Of a stretch of DNA of 12,845 nucleotides, positions 1 to 6,526 are shown one piece after another. The notes below the pieces were generated by a model. The model made no database searches. It saw nothing but the letters and a program-made list of their open reading frames with translations, and was not told the origin of the DNA. The first letter of the stretch is position 1, and each line of letters begins with the position of its first letter. A program made the translations under genes and the position numbers. This DNA comes from JAUIAI01 sp963976885 (GTDB lineage: Bacteria; Pseudomonadota; Gammaproteobacteria; Burkholderiales; Burkholderiaceae_E), in NCBI GenBank assembly GCA_963976885.1, contig CAXBNM010000116.1, forward strand, positions 1 through 12,845. Direction: 5' to 3'.

Positions 1-734
1 ACCTGTTGCAACGCACCGCTATCAGCAATGAGTTGCTCATACAACGCGTTCAGGCACGCGCCCGGCTGTATGCCAAGCTCGTTCTTCAAGGCTGCCGCAC
101 AACAACGGTAGGCATGCAAGGCGGCAACTCGGTCATCGCGCGCGAGATGACAATGCATCAGGTGCAGATACGCTGACTCGCACAGATCGTCAGCACGCAA
201 CACGGTCTCGGCCAGCGCGATGGCGCGACCATGATCGCCATCGGCCAACATTGCCTGTCCAAGCTCATTCAAGGTACGAATGACCCGGTCGTGCAAACGT
301 CGGCGCCGCTCCAGCACCCAATCATCCTGCAAGGACGGCAACAATTGCCAGTCGTCAAACGACAGCAAACCTTCACATAGGCTTTGCCGATCTTCAGCGC
401 GAGAGGCTTTCGGCACCGCGTCGAGCATGCTCGACAGGGTCAGGTAGTCGCATTGAAACCGGGCCGGATTCGACCAGGCCAATGATTGCTGGTCAACGCA
501 AAGCGCCGCATCGATGCGGGTATGAGTATGGCGCAGCTTGTGCAGATTGGTGCGGGCCTGAGTGGCGCTGGAGTCGGGCCACAACAGGCTGGCAAGTTGC
601 TGGCGGCCAACTGCTTGCTCAGCCGAGAGCAACAAGGTTGCCAATAAGGCTTGTTGGCGCGCCGCAGACAAGCCTGGCACTGATTGCCCATCGACAGAAA
701 TTCTGAATCCGCCCAACAGCTGCACTGCGATCAT
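1..734 (-). CDS. SARP/BTAD-type transcriptional regulator (partial, C-terminus outside window)
   Basis: This gene starts at the ATG at 734 and stays open to the left edge, giving 244 codons with no stop. Residues 1 to about 90 look like an OmpR/SARP-type winged helix (opening MIAVQLLGGFRISVDG, then ARQQALLATLLL, LASLLWPDSS and ARTNLHKLR). Residues about 95-240 look like the bacterial transcriptional activator domain (BTAD), an all-helical TPR-like region; RRRRLHDRVIRTLNELG, ESAYLHLMHCHLARDD and ALKNELGIQPG are typical. In this family the winged helix binds DNA and the BTAD mediates oligomerisation. Many relatives continue into an ATPase or TPR region, and the missing part may hold one. A GAGG sits about 8 nt before the start. 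It is divergent from the FG-GAP lipoprotein gene, so it may regulate that gene; this is inference. Confidence 0.88.
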   Translation of the reverse strand, partial: MIAVQLLGGFRISVDGQSVPGLSAARQQALLATLLLSAEQAVGRQQLASLLWPDSSATQARTNLHKLRHTHTRIDAALCVDQQSLAWSNPARFQCDYLTLSSMLDAVPKASRAEDRQSLCEGLLSFDDWQLLPSLQDDWVLERRRRLHDRVIRTLNELGQAMLADGDHGRAIALAETVLRADDLCESAYLHLMHCHLARDDRVAALHAYRCCAAALKNELGIQPGACLNALYEQLIADSGALQQ

Positions 735-1065
735 GGTGCACCTCGCCCTGTTCGAAAGTATTCTGCACGACTCAGCAAGCACTCGATTGCACTCTACTCC
801 GTTCAGGTCCGCGGAAGAATTTGGCGTAAATGAATTGTTTTTACGCGGTGTCGCGGCGAGATATGAACAGCAACTTTCACAGGGCTGACCTTTTCAGCCA
901 CGCTTTCAAACAAGCAATTTCACACTTCGTACAAAGCCTGCAACACCCACATAACGTGTGTGCCAATTGCGCCCAGTTTCCAGCCACTTGTCGTGTTGGA
1001 ACTCGCGCAGATGCAGCGCCGCGCAATCATGAATATCGTTATTCCCTCTCTGAGATGTACATACG
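735..1065. promoter_or_regulatory. Divergent intergenic region between BTAD regulator and lipoprotein
   Basis: These 331 bp separate two divergent genes and should carry both promoters. I see no convincing -35/-10 pair on either strand. The clearest element is the inverted repeat at 824-846. A 79-codon open frame at 830-1069 ends in an ATGA overlap with the lipoprotein start, but its protein is not recognisable and it lacks a well-placed ribosome binding site, so I do not call it a gene. Confidence 0.5.
824..846. promoter_or_regulatory. Inverted repeat, possible operator
   Basis: Two perfect 7-bp arms, GCGTAAA at 824-830 and TTTACGC at 840-846, flank a 9-bp A/T-rich spacer. The site lies 89 bp upstream of the BTAD regulator start and 219 bp upstream of the lipoprotein start. 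Its symmetry and place between divergent genes suggest a protein-binding site. Tandem direct repeats, which SARP proteins usually bind, are not evident, so the binder may be another protein. Confidence 0.35.
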
Positions 1066-2448
1066 ATGAACACATTACAACGCGGCACAATCTCTCTCAC
1101 CCTTTTAGCCGCCTTAGCCGGCTGTGGAAGCTTCTTTGGTGATGATGATGACGGATCGGCCGCCAACGAGACACACACCACGAACCCGGGCGCAGCAGGA
1201 GCCTTGAACGAAGACGCTGCAACAACGCCCGACGCACCCACGGTCGTCAGCCCGGCCATGACGATGCAGGCGCCGAAGACGCTGCACTTCACCTGGGAAG
1301 ATACCAAAAATGCAACGTGGTATCGCTTGCTCGAAAACCCGGACGGCACCTCTGGCTTTACGCAAGTGGGCGACGACGTCGGACCCGGCATTGAGTCGAT
1401 TGAATTGCCAATACCGCTGTTTGCACGGGTCAATGCTCGCTACATCCTGCAGAGTTGTAATAGTGGCGGTTGCACCGACTCGGCCACGCTGACCGTTCCA
1501 GCAACGTTGAATGACGCAGTCGGCGTCCTCAGGGCCGACACTCCGGAGATGCTTGAAAAATTCGGCGCCGGCGTGAGCTTCTCGGACGACGGCAACACCC
1601 TCGCCATCGGCACTCGGGCGAATTCCGCGGATGGCGATGCGATTCTCTACGACGCCGGATCCGTCTATATTTTCACCAAGGAAGCCGACGGCTCCTGGCT
1701 GCAACGCGCAACTTTCGAATCGAGCCAGCCCGTCGCGGCCGGTCTCTTCGGTGAAACGCTGAGCCTGGACGCTGATGGCGACACGCTTGTGGTGGGAGCC
1801 CAGTCCGAAAGCGCCGGCGCTCATACAGCAGGTGCCGTCTATGTATACAGCCGACAGCCGGATAACACCTGGACCGAGCAGCAGCGAATCGTGCCTGAAT
1901 CACCTGAGTCCGGTGCTGGATTTGGCATCTCAGTCGCGGTGGCAGACGATGGCAACACCATCGCCATTGGTTCGAACCAGAAAGATGTTCAGGGCAAAGC
2001 CGGCGAAGCCTTCGTTTTCACCCGGGACACTGGCGGCACCTGGACCCAGCAGGCCTATATCAAATCCAGCAAGACTGGCTCACCGGATCGCTTCGGCCGC
2101 TACGTAAGCCTGGATAGCGATGGCGACACTCTGGCCGTTGGCGCGCCGCAGGAGTCGAGCGACAATGCAGGCATCAACCCCATTGACGACAGCGACAACG
2201 GCTACAGATCCGGCGCCGCCTATGTCTTCAAACGAAGCGCGGATGGCACCTGGACTCAGCAAGTGATGCTGAAGTCACTCAACCCCGAGAGCCCCAACTT
2301 TCCCTCTGGCGCTACGTCAGTTACTGCAGGTTTTGGTGGCAGCCTGAGTCTGACCGCCGACGGAGCCTCGCTGGCCATTGGTGCCACTGGCGAGTCACCC
2401 GATTCGCTTGGTGACGACTTCTCTGCCGGCACGGTCTATCTTTTCTGA
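1066..2448 (+). CDS. FG-GAP repeat lipoprotein with Fn3-like domain
   Basis: This is a 460-residue exported lipoprotein. Residues 1-20 form a lipoprotein signal ending in the lipobox LAGC, with C20 the lipidated cysteine; G21 does not suggest inner-membrane retention. An acidic linker (DDDD at 26-29) follows. Residues about 58-145 resemble a fibronectin-III-like beta domain with a possible disulfide (C130, C136). Residues 160-460 hold five FG-GAP_2-type repeats, with FG at 166, 228, 286, 343 and 423, each running FG..xSL..DG.TLAVGA and then GAVYVF...WTQQ, as in integrin-alpha-like propeller blades. The last repeat stops right after GTVYLF without the outer WTQQ strand. Such proteins are usually surface-exposed; the function of this one is unknown. 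The Shine-Dalgarno is weak. The divergent BTAD gene may control it. Confidence 0.85.
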   Translation: MNTLQRGTISLTLLAALAGCGSFFGDDDDGSAANETHTTNPGAAGALNEDAATTPDAPTVVSPAMTMQAPKTLHFTWEDTKNATWYRLLENPDGTSGFTQVGDDVGPGIESIELPIPLFARVNARYILQSCNSGGCTDSATLTVPATLNDAVGVLRADTPEMLEKFGAGVSFSDDGNTLAIGTRANSADGDAILYDAGSVYIFTKEADGSWLQRATFESSQPVAAGLFGETLSLDADGDTLVVGAQSESAGAHTAGAVYVYSRQPDNTWTEQQRIVPESPESGAGFGISVAVADDGNTIAIGSNQKDVQGKAGEAFVFTRDTGGTWTQQAYIKSSKTGSPDRFGRYVSLDSDGDTLAVGAPQESSDNAGINPIDDSDNGYRSGAAYVFKRSADGTWTQQVMLKSLNPESPNFPSGATSVTAGFGGSLSLTADGASLAIGATGESPDSLGDDFSAGTVYLF

Positions 2449-2471
2449 TTGATTGTTGATCATTGATCGCC

Positions 2472-2502
2472 GAACGGGTCCATCTTTCAGATGGGCCCGT
2501 TC
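2472..2502 (+). terminator. Strong hairpin after the lipoprotein gene
   Basis: A 14-bp stem (2472-2485 pairing with 2489-2502, one G-T wobble) closes a 3-base TTC loop, starting 23 bp after the lipoprotein stop. Position and stability fit a terminator isolating the next gene. No T-tract follows, so it may be a weak intrinsic terminator or an mRNA 3'-end stabiliser. Confidence 0.6.
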
Positions 2503-2577
2503 CGCCTTCGCATCGGGGCAATGGGTCTCATAACGGCAATGTCGTGTTACGTTACCGGCCACTATCCGGAGATAACA

Positions 2578-2817
2578 ATGCCCCAGACAGAATCCGTACG
2601 CATTGAATTTTGCCAGGTTTGAAACTACGAACCGCAAGCGCTCCGTGTGAGTGCTCAGTTCATCAGCGCCGGCTTTACTGATATCGATCTCGTGCCTTCA
2701 GGCGGCGGCGTGTTCGAGATATCAGTCAATGGCGAACTGCGTTTTTCCAAAAAGGCGCTGGGTCGCTTTCCAAGTGATGGCGAAGTGGCTGCACTTACGC
2801 AGAAACCGCCAACCTGA
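2578..2817 (+). CDS. SelW-like selenoprotein of the Rdx (SelT/SelW/SelH) family, UGA read as Sec15
   Basis: Reading from ATG 2578 gives 14 codons, then TGA at 2620-2622, then 64 more in-frame codons to TGA at 2815-2817. With the first TGA as selenocysteine the product is 79 residues, the usual length of bacterial SelW-like proteins. The family pattern spans both sides of the TGA: SVRIEFCQV before it, giving C12-Q-V-U15, and NYEPQALRVSAQF, DLVPSGGGVFEISVNG and LGRFPSD after it. Rdx proteins have a thioredoxin-like fold in which CxxC or CxxU does thiol redox chemistry; the partner is unknown here. GGAG at 2568-2571 lies 6 nt before the start, which favours 2578 over in-frame ATGs at 2521 and 2539. 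A SECIS-like hairpin follows the TGA. The alternative is a CxxC gene inactivated by one TGC/TGT-to-TGA change, but the rest of the frame is intact. Confidence 0.82.
2629..2661 (+). promoter_or_regulatory. Bacterial SECIS-like hairpin downstream of the Sec codon
   Basis: A 7-bp stem (AGCGCTC at 2637-2643 with GAGTGCT at 2649-2655, one G-U pair) closes a 5-base loop, CGUGU, at 2644-2648. A lower 4-bp stem (GAAC at 2629-2632 with GTTC at 2658-2661) is separated by an internal loop. The apical loop begins 21 nt after the TGA and has a G at its second position. This agrees with the general bacterial SECIS pattern as I know it (short stem-loop just 3' of UGA, G near the start of the loop, bound by SelB). 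Pairing was done by eye; folding energy was not computed. Confidence 0.62.
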
Positions 2818-3002
2818 GCCTTTCTCATTCTGGCAGCCCCGCCGCCCGGGCCACCAGGCCCTCCGGCAACGCCGCTACCACCCGCGCCCTTGCCGGCCGC
2901 GCCAACCTGACCCACGACCAGGCTCTTGCTTTATCATATCCCCCAATTTGGTTGGGTCGGTTCCCGCGACCTTAGCGCAGCTATGAGCCCCCCCTCGACG
3001 CC
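2818..3002. other. Intergenic region before the RsbQ-like gene
   Basis: These 185 bp follow the selenoprotein stop. The first part is C/G-rich (2835-2907) with a small hairpin, GGGCC at 2848-2852 and GGCCC at 2857-2861 around ACCA, which could act in transcript ending. A further 5-bp inverted repeat, CCCAA/TTGGG, lies near 2942-2956. No convincing promoter or gene was seen. Confidence 0.4.
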
Positions 3003-3806
3003 ATGAATATCTTGATTCGAAATAATGTCAAAACGGCTGGCAAAGGATCTCAGCCAATGCTGTTCGCGCATGGATATGGCTGTGATCAGAACATGTGGCG
3101 GCTGGTTACGCCGCAATTCGAGGATAAATACCAGGTCGTTACGTACGATCACGTGGGTGCCGGCCAGTCGGATTGGGGCGCTTATCGAAAGGAGAAGTAC
3201 GGCTCCCTTGACGGATATGCCGCCGACACGCTGGAAATCGTCTCAGCTCTTGACCTCCGGAATGTCATCTTCGTCGGCCATTCTGTCAGTTCGATGATCG
3301 GCCTGCTCGCCGCCGTCCAGGAGCCGGAGCGGTTCGCCGCGCTGGTGATGATCGGCCCATCGCCCTGCTATATCAACGATGGTGATTACGTTGGCGGCTT
3401 CGACCGAGCCGACATCGAGGGCCTGATCGAATCGCTGGACGCCAATTATCTTGGCTGGTCGCGATCAATGGCGCCGGTCATCATGGGCAATCCCGACCGG
3501 CCGGAGCTTGGCAATGAGCTGGCCAACAGCTTTTGTCAGGCCGACCCCGAGATCGCCAAGCATTTTGCTCGGGTTACGTTCTTGTCAGACAACCGGGCCG
3601 ATGTCCCGCTGCTGCAGATCCCCACCCAGATTCTGCAATGCTCTGACGATGTCATCGCGCCGATGGCGGTCGGGAAATACATGCACCGACATCTGCCCCG
3701 CGCCGAACTGACCCTCCTTGAGGCGACCGGTCATTGCCCGCATCTGAGCGCGCCGCAGGAAACGGTGGCTGCCATTCAAGGATTTCTTTCGCGTCTCGAA
3801 TCTTGA
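3003..3806 (+). CDS. RsbQ-type alpha/beta hydrolase
   Basis: This 267-residue protein closely resembles Bacillus RsbQ along its whole length: FAHGYGCDQNMW at 21-32, the nucleophile elbow VGHSVSS with S94, VMIGPSPCYIND at 115-126, FCQADPEIAKHFA at 177-189, LQCSDDVIAP at 211-220 and GHCPHLS at 243-249. The likely triad is S94, D216 and H244. RsbQ is a cytoplasmic hydrolase that works with the PAS-domain phosphatase RsbP in energy-stress signalling; its plant relatives D14 and KAI2 are hormone or karrikin receptors. The stop overlaps the start of a PAS histidine kinase, so the two are probably co-translated and act together. The start fits the RsbQ N-terminus (NILIRNNVK), though the Shine-Dalgarno is poor. 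The ligand or substrate is unknown. Confidence 0.9.
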   Translation: MNILIRNNVKTAGKGSQPMLFAHGYGCDQNMWRLVTPQFEDKYQVVTYDHVGAGQSDWGAYRKEKYGSLDGYAADTLEIVSALDLRNVIFVGHSVSSMIGLLAAVQEPERFAALVMIGPSPCYINDGDYVGGFDRADIEGLIESLDANYLGWSRSMAPVIMGNPDRPELGNELANSFCQADPEIAKHFARVTFLSDNRADVPLLQIPTQILQCSDDVIAPMAVGKYMHRHLPRAELTLLEATGHCPHLSAPQETVAAIQGFLSRLES

Positions 3807-4942
3807 CTTCGTCTGCCGGTCCGAGTCCTGATATTCAGGCGCTGCTTGCTCAGGATGCTGAAACATTCTATGACGAAGCGCCAACGGGCTACGCCACAAT
3901 TTTGCCCTCTGGAGAAATCGTTCGGGCAAATCTGACACTCGCGAACTGGCTCGGCAATGTGCGCGACGAACTGATTGGCCGGCGCATTCAGTCTCTGTTT
4001 ACCGTTGGCGGACAGGTTTACTACGAAACCCATTGCGCCCCTTTGCTTGCAATGCAGGGCTTTCTGCGAGAGATTGCCATCGACCTGAAGGCTGGCGATG
4101 GCAGTGTACGGCCGGTACTTATCGCCGCCCGTGCGCAGCACGCGCCGGACGGAGCCGTCAGAATCGTACGAGTAGCGGTATTTGATGCCAGCGAGCGGCG
4201 GCGCTACGAAACTGAACTGCTGGCCGAGCGTAAACGCGCGGAAGAAAATCTTCGCGTCAAGAGTGAGCTGATCCGCATGCTCAGCCACGACGTTCGCGCG
4301 CCGTTGTCGACAATTCAGAATATCGCGTTGTTGCTTCACAAGGCAGCAACTCCTGAAACCAGGCAGCGACAACTGGAAATCCTGCAGCGGGCATCCGCAG
4401 GAATTGTCGCACTGGTGGACCAGATACTCGAATACGAGCGCACCGACAAACACCTGATGCCGCTGCAGACCGAGCCGGTTGATCTAAGACAGCATCTGAG
4501 CGCCACTGTTGAGCAGTTTGAAACCGAGGCCGCCAACAAGGCGATTGCGCTGACGCTGCGAATTGACCCGCAGGTGCCGGATCAGATCAATGCCGACCCC
4601 GTCAAGCTCGGACAGATCTTGCGCAACCTGATCGGCAACGCCATCAAGTTCACCGCCAAGGGAACGGTTTGGGTCAGCGCGGGCATGACCAGCGCCACCA
4701 GTGGCGGCACACGCCTGGAGTTGACGGTACAGGATTCCGGCATCGGCATTGATCCGGATCGACTTTCAGTTATTTTCGAAGCCTTTCGACAAGCCGATCC
4801 GTGCATCCGGCGTGATTACGGAGGTAGCGGACTCGGACTATCAATCTGTAAACGGTTGGTTGAACTGCACGATGGCGAGCTTCGCGTCGAGAGCGAACCC
4901 GGCGTTGGCTCAAGGTTTGTAGTCACGTTGCCAATCGACTGA
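3803..4942 (+). CDS. PAS-domain sensor histidine kinase, partner of the RsbQ-like hydrolase
   Basis: The 379-residue product has an N-terminal PAS domain (about 15-130; FYDEAPTGYATILPSGEIV, YYETHCAPLL, RVAVFDASERRRYE), a short coiled linker (about 130-155), a HisKA domain with SHDVRAPL (phospho-acceptor H162) and an ATPase domain with N-box LRNLIGNAIKFT (N279), G1 box DSGIGID (D311) and G2 box GGSGLGLS (about 340-347). No transmembrane segment or receiver domain is seen, so it should be a cytoplasmic kinase. I chose TTG 3803, which overlaps the hydrolase stop as TTGA. An open frame continues upstream to 3734 but lies inside the hydrolase gene. No good Shine-Dalgarno is visible, consistent with translational coupling. 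No response regulator is nearby. The PAS domain probably receives the hydrolase signal (inference). Confidence 0.88.
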   Translation: MTSSAGPSPDIQALLAQDAETFYDEAPTGYATILPSGEIVRANLTLANWLGNVRDELIGRRIQSLFTVGGQVYYETHCAPLLAMQGFLREIAIDLKAGDGSVRPVLIAARAQHAPDGAVRIVRVAVFDASERRRYETELLAERKRAEENLRVKSELIRMLSHDVRAPLSTIQNIALLLHKAATPETRQRQLEILQRASAGIVALVDQILEYERTDKHLMPLQTEPVDLRQHLSATVEQFETEAANKAIALTLRIDPQVPDQINADPVKLGQILRNLIGNAIKFTAKGTVWVSAGMTSATSGGTRLELTVQDSGIGIDPDRLSVIFEAFRQADPCIRRDYGGSGLGLSICKRLVELHDGELRVESEPGVGSRFVVTLPID

Positions 4943-4958
4943 TCAGCCCGATCGACTT

Positions 4959-5819
4959 TCAATCATTTCGATTCAGCCCGGTTTTCGCTTGCAGACCTGC
5001 CGACCCGGTCACCACCGTCTCAAGAAAATCCGCCACTGCCCGTACCCGTGCCGATCCCGCCAGATCTTCGTTGATGACCAGCCAGATATCCTGCCCCACC
5101 TCGGCTATCGGTTCGCCGATCCGGACCAGCCGTTGATCGGCATCACCCATGAAACACGGCAGGATCGCATTGGCCACGCCGCTGGCCGCGCCAGCCTGAT
5201 GCACGACAAGACTGTTGGCACGGTATGCGATGGGCAGATGCTGGCTGGCGATGTACCTGGCGGCGGGCAGATTGGAGTTGTCGGCTGGCCAGGTGACAAA
5301 AGGCCGACCTTTCCTGCTGCTCCTGCCGTAAACCGCACAGGCCATATGCCCCAGGCGTCGAATGCGCACCCGGCCTTTTTGCGGTCGAGTCAGGCGCAGC
5401 GCAACGTCGGCTTCAAAGCGCCCCATGTCGACACGGCGCACTTCGGTAATCAACTCCAGGGTGAGGTTCGGGTATTGCTTCCGAAACTGCGGCAGTGCCG
5501 GCGCGATAAGGTGAACAGCCAGATTCTCGGCGGTGGCCAGCCGCACTTCGCCGCTGGCTCCGCGCAGCGCATTTGCCCCGCCGGCCACGTGCAGGCTGGC
5601 AGCCTCCACCGCCTCGGCCTTCGGTAACAAACGGGCGCCTTCGTCGGTCAGGTGATAACCCCCCGGCAAACGCACGAACAAGCGGGTCTTGATGGCGGCT
5701 TCCAGCGCATCAATGCGCCGCGACGCCGTCGAGGCCGTTGTCTCCAAAGCCTCGGCGGCGCCACTCAGACTGCCGGCGCGGGCGACGGCCAGAAAATACT
5801 TCAGGTCATTCCAGTTCAT
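4959..5819 (-). CDS. LysR-family transcriptional regulator
   Basis: The product is 286 residues, normal for LysR regulators. Residues 1-60 are the winged helix-turn-helix (MNWNDLKYFLAVARAGSLSG, AAEALETTASTASRRIDALE, TRLFVR, LTDEGARLL). Residues about 90-280 are the substrate-binding effector domain (EVRLATAENL, then a periplasmic-binding-protein-like fold). I use the ATG at 5819, with GGAG 8 nt upstream; the frame extends 12 codons further but lacks LysR features there. It is downstream of the XRE-cupin gene on the same strand with a 53-bp gap, so it may share its transcript. LysR proteins more often regulate divergent or neighbouring genes; the target here is unclear. It converges on the histidine kinase with only 16 bp between stops and no clear terminator. 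Confidence 0.92.
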   Translation of the reverse strand: MNWNDLKYFLAVARAGSLSGAAEALETTASTASRRIDALEAAIKTRLFVRLPGGYHLTDEGARLLPKAEAVEAASLHVAGGANALRGASGEVRLATAENLAVHLIAPALPQFRKQYPNLTLELITEVRRVDMGRFEADVALRLTRPQKGRVRIRRLGHMACAVYGRSSRKGRPFVTWPADNSNLPAARYIASQHLPIAYRANSLVVHQAGAASGVANAILPCFMGDADQRLVRIGEPIAEVGQDIWLVINEDLAGSARVRAVADFLETVVTGSAGLQAKTGLNRND

Positions 5820-5872
5820 GGAGGCGGCTCCGGCCAGTTCATTGCATCTGGGCAATGATAGGCGGCCGGACG

Positions 5873-6526
5873 CTAATCGTGCCCGTTAGGCCGCAGACCG
5901 GAATCGGCCGGGCAGGTAACGACCAGCGCAACGGCCTCATCGTCCAGAGCCCGCCCGCGATGCGGCAGGCGGGCATCGAAATGGATGCAGTCACCGGCCT
6001 CCAGCGTATGCTTCTCGTGACTGATCTGCCATTCCACCCGGCCGGACAGAATGAACATGAACTCCTCTCCTTCGTGTTCAAAGAACACGAATTTGTCGAC
6101 CTCTTTAGGAAAGGTAAAAATGAGCGGCTGCAACTGCGGGGATCCGTGCGCCGCCCGGCTCAGGCTCACATAGTCGTAGCCAAAGGCACTTGCTCCAGTG
6201 ACCACCCGAGCCCGGTCAGCTTTGCGCACGATACTGAAAAAGGGGCTGCTATCAGACGATACCTCGGAGGGCTGCTGATTGAGCATTTTGCTGACCGTCG
6301 TGCCGAGGGCCACTGCAATCCGGGCCAGCGACCCGAGCGGCGGCGTCTTGCGACCGTTCTCGATGCGCGACAGATAACCCTTCGAGAACCCGGTCCGTTC
6401 AGATAAGACCTCCAGCGTTATGGCCCGACTGATGCGCAACTCACGCAGTTGCGAACCGAGCGCGACGAGATCGGCGCTGGCGGTCGGGTTGTCAGAACTA
6501 TTCACGAAATGCGGTCGATCAGTCAT
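5873..6526 (-). CDS. XRE-family regulator with C-terminal cupin domain
   Basis: This 217-residue protein has an N-terminal HTH_3/XRE domain (about 20-80: LGSQLRELRISRAITLEVLS, TGFSKGYLSRIENGRKTPPL, ALGTTVSKML) and a C-terminal cupin_2 barrel (about 130-207: FFEHEGEEFMFILSGRVEW, LEAGDCIHFDARLPHRG). H151, E155 and H189 are plausible metal or ligand contacts. This architecture is typical of small-molecule-responsive repressors of amine, amino-acid or carboxylate catabolic genes. The ATG start shares its A with the stop of the PfpI gene (TGATG), so the two are translationally coupled. A TTG one codon upstream is an alternative. It is the best candidate to bind the palindromes at 7225-7300 and control the divergent TRAP operon (inference). 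Confidence 0.92.
   Translation of the reverse strand: MTDRPHFVNSSDNPTASADLVALGSQLRELRISRAITLEVLSERTGFSKGYLSRIENGRKTPPLGSLARIAVALGTTVSKMLNQQPSEVSSDSSPFFSIVRKADRARVVTGASAFGYDYVSLSRAAHGSPQLQPLIFTFPKEVDKFVFFEHEGEEFMFILSGRVEWQISHEKHTLEAGDCIHFDARLPHRGRALDDEAVALVVTCPADSGLRPNGHD

Noticed and set aside
830..1069. 79-codon plus-strand frame ending in an ATGA overlap with the lipoprotein start
   Set aside because: The translation is unrecognisable, no well-placed Shine-Dalgarno precedes it, and it fills a divergent promoter region. It could still be a leader ORF but cannot be supported from sequence alone.
2815..2910. Second TGA (2815) followed by 30 open in-frame codons, proline-rich, ending in another TGA, with a hairpin at 2848-2861: a possible second Sec codon
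   Set aside because: The family ends near residue 79, the extra tail has no conserved features, and 30 open codons are common in GC-rich DNA. The TGA at 2815 is taken as the true stop.
2655..2915. Minus-strand Gly-rich frame (GGPGGPGGG-type) resembling a collagen-like protein
   Set aside because: It is the antisense of a C-rich intergenic run and the SelW gene; no Shine-Dalgarno and no regular repeat beyond base composition.
2651..2986. 111-codon plus-strand frame overlapping the selenoprotein
   Set aside because: It is out of frame with the SelW-like coding sequence, low in family likeness and proline/arginine-rich as expected for a shadow in GC-rich DNA.
3776..4453. Long minus-strand frame (225 codons) antisense to the sensor kinase
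   Set aside because: The plus strand has clear PAS and HisKA motifs; the antisense translation resembles no family.
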